NCBI GenBank assembly: GCA_031254955.1
Contig: JAIRTK010000356.1
Location: forward strand, 1 to 6,084
Reading direction: 5' to 3'
Origin: Opitutaceae bacterium
Lineage (GTDB): Bacteria > Verrucomicrobiota > Verrucomicrobiia > Opitutales > Opitutaceae
Length of the DNA: 6,084 nt
Below, piece after piece: positions 4,477 to 6,084 of this stretch; within the stretch, counting starts at the first letter, position 1, and the number at the start of each line of letters is the position of its first letter. The position numbers were made by a program, and so were the translations under genes. The notes under the pieces were generated by a model. That model ran no database searches, was not told the DNA's origin, and was given only the letters and a program-made list of their open reading frames with translations.

Positions 4477-6063
4477 ATGCACACCGCAGCCATCGTCGGA
4501 CGCCCCAATGTCGGCAAAAGCCGCCTCTTCAACCGCCTCGCCCGCCGGCGCATCTCCATCGTGCACGACCAGCCCGGCGTCACCCGCGATGTGATCTCCG
4601 CGGAAATCGCGGAAGCCGGCGCCCCGCCCTACCGCCTCCTCGACACCGGCGGACTCGGCCTCAAAGGCGGCGAGACCCCCGCCCGGCTCATCGCCGCCGC
4701 CGAGCGCCAAGTCTCCTTCGCCATCGACACCGCCGACCTCATCCTCTTCGTGCTCGACGGCCTCGAAGGACTCACCGCCCTCGACACCCGCGTCGCCGGA
4801 CAACTCCGGCGCAGCAAAAAAAACGTGCTCCTCGTCGTGAACAAAGCCGATTTCGGCGAGGAAAAAATCGACCTCGCCGACGCCTACCGCCTCGGCCTCG
4901 GCGACCCCGTTTTCGTCTCCGCCGAACACGGACGCGGCGAAACCGAACTCCGCGAAAAAATCCAAGAACGCCTCGCCACCGCCACCACCACCACCGCCGA
5001 CACCGCCGCCGACAAAGGAGCGCGGGCTTTCCAGCCCGCGACGCACGCCGACGCCGACGCCGACACCGCCGCCGCCCCCCTCACCGTCTGCTTCGTGGGC
5101 CGCCCCAACGTCGGCAAATCCTCCCTCGGCAACCGCCTCCTCCGCAGCGACCGCCTCATCGTCAGCGACCACCCCGGCACCACCCGCGACGCCATCACCA
5201 TCCCCTTCGAGTTCAAAGGCCGCGACCGCCGCATGCACCCCTTCAAACTCATCGACACCGCCGGCATCCGCGCCGCCACCAAACTCTCCTCGCCCGTCGA
5301 ATACTTCTCCCGCCTCCGCTCCCTCGGCGCCATCAAGGAGACCGACATCGTCTTCCTCGTCCTCGACGCCATCGCCGGCGTCACCCAGCAGGACAAAGCC
5401 ATCGCCGGCGAAGCCCTCAAGGAACGCAAACCCATCGTCATCGTCATCAACAAATGGGACCTCGTGCGCGACGCCTTCACCACCGGCGCGCACCTCGAAC
5501 CCATCGACGGCGCCACCGCCTTCAAAAACGAACGCGACTACCGCGAAAAATTCGAGCGCGCCGTCTTTGAACGCCTCTTTTTCACCCCCGGCGCGCCGCT
5601 CGTTTTTGTCTCCGCCCTGAGCGGCGGCGAAGTGGACCGCATGCTCAACGCCGCCGTGAAACTCCACCGCGTCGCCGGCAGGAAAATCCCCACGGCGCGC
5701 CTCAACCAATGCCTCGCCGGCCTCATCGTCCGCCACCCGCCCCCGGCGGTCGGCGGACGCCGCTTCCGCATCTACTACGCCACCCAGACCGGCAACCGCC
5801 CCTTCCGCATAAAAATCTTCTGCAACCGCGAAGAAAAACTCACCGAAAACTACCGCCGCTACCTCGAAGCCGGCCTCGTCGAAGAGTTCAACCTCGGCGG
5901 CTGCCCCGTCTATTTCGACCTCGTGGGCAAACCTCGCGACGAAACCCGCACCGGCCGCTACAGCCGCGAAAAACGCGAACACTTGGCCCGCATTTCCCGC
6001 CCCAAAAAAAACGGCGACAACAACGAACCGCCCGATGCACTCCATGAAACAATCGAAGACTGA
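4477..6063 (+). CDS. der: Ribosome-assembly GTPase Der (EngA)
   Basis: Der is an essential tandem GTPase acting in maturation of the 50S ribosomal subunit. Two complete G domains are visible in the 528-residue product. Domain 1 has GRPNVGKS (8-15), GVTRD with Thr36, DTGG (56-59), NKAD (122-125) and SAE (148-150). Domain 2 has GRPNVGKS (208-215), GTTRD with Thr236, DTAG (260-263), NKWD (325-328) and SAL (379-381). The C-terminal KH-like domain, about 395-485, carries the family's RIYYATQTGNRPF and ENYRRYLE motifs. The protein is longer than typical Der (roughly 430-500). Part of the excess is a low-complexity linker (about 168-200) rich in Thr, Ala and Asp, which includes a peptide encoded by a hairpin repeat. 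Another part is residues 335-356 after NKWD. Codons are overwhelmingly C-ending. The start is the ATG at 4477, eight residues before the P-loop region, as usual; there is no Shine-Dalgarno. All nucleotide-binding motifs are intact. Confidence 0.98.
   Translation: MHTAAIVGRPNVGKSRLFNRLARRRISIVHDQPGVTRDVISAEIAEAGAPPYRLLDTGGLGLKGGETPARLIAAAERQVSFAIDTADLILFVLDGLEGLTALDTRVAGQLRRSKKNVLLVVNKADFGEEKIDLADAYRLGLGDPVFVSAEHGRGETELREKIQERLATATTTTADTAADKGARAFQPATHADADADTAAAPLTVCFVGRPNVGKSSLGNRLLRSDRLIVSDHPGTTRDAITIPFEFKGRDRRMHPFKLIDTAGIRAATKLSSPVEYFSRLRSLGAIKETDIVFLVLDAIAGVTQQDKAIAGEALKERKPIVIVINKWDLVRDAFTTGAHLEPIDGATAFKNERDYREKFERAVFERLFFTPGAPLVFVSALSGGEVDRMLNAAVKLHRVAGRKIPTARLNQCLAGLIVRHPPPAVGGRRFRIYYATQTGNRPFRIKIFCNREEKLTENYRRYLEAGLVEEFNLGGCPVYFDLVGKPRDETRTGRYSREKREHLARISRPKKNGDNNEPPDALHETIED
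5021..5040. repeat. REP-like hairpin inside the der coding sequence
   Basis: CGCGGGCT (5021-5028) and AGCCCGCG (5033-5040) form a perfect 8-bp stem with a TTCC loop. It encodes part of the peptide GARAFQPA in the linker between Der's two G domains. Immediately after it, ACGCCG is repeated three times in tandem (5045-5062), encoding an Asp-Ala repeat. Compact GC hairpins with 8-bp stems and 4-nt loops also occur between genes here, which suggests, as inference, a repeat insertion that stayed in frame. Confidence 0.6.
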
Positions 6064-6084
6064 TTATCTGATGTTACGCGGCAC

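Noticed and set aside
4331..4594. 87-codon plus-strand ORF overlapping the start of der
   Set aside because: It overlaps der in another frame, has Pro/Ser-rich shadow composition, and has no ribosome-binding site.
4465..6045. Long minus-strand open frame (526 codons) opposite der
   Set aside because: It is an antisense shadow of der's C-ending codons. The translation is a Gly/Ala/Glu/Val-rich low-complexity string with no domain, while the plus strand has complete GTPase motifs.

Overview
This window is GC-rich, compact bacterial chromosome. Gene content, heavy C/G-ending codon use and short palindromes scattered between genes suggest Verrucomicrobiota, probably near Opitutaceae. That placement is recalled from general style, not from any search. 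No phage, transposase, CRISPR, rRNA or tRNA signature is visible.

Layout. Positions 1-149 (minus strand) hold the N-terminus of an MBL-fold metallo-hydrolase that runs off the window. A divergent spacer with a perfect 16-bp-arm palindrome (213-246) follows. All other genes are on the plus strand: a membrane-anchored protein with fibronectin-III/Ig-like domains (357-1763); a possible 28-codon coupling ORF (1764-1850) that fills the gap to the next start; an Lrp/AsnC-family regulator (1847-2335); a class I PLP aminotransferase (2406-3590); a secreted coiled-coil protein of unknown function (3659-4180); a 296-bp spacer dominated by a long imperfect inverted repeat (4208-4319); and the ribosome-assembly GTPase Der (4477-6063).

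How they fit together. The Lrp/AsnC regulator and the aminotransferase form a plausible two-gene amino-acid metabolism unit, with the regulator sensing an amino acid through its RAM domain and possibly controlling the neighbouring transaminase. The Fn3/Ig-like and coiled-coil proteins are cell-envelope proteins without an assignable function. Der is a housekeeping gene probably transcribed on its own.

The most interesting layer is the small repeats. A 26-nt palindromic repeat occurs twice in opposite orientation (3587-3612 and 4443-4468). The copies differ only by a compensated stem base pair. One copy contains the aminotransferase stop codon and the other lies just upstream of the Der start. 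A second hairpin type lies inside the Der coding sequence and encodes part of its inter-domain linker. I saw no clear new defence or mobile system; the best candidates for something undescribed are these repeats and the coupling ORF.
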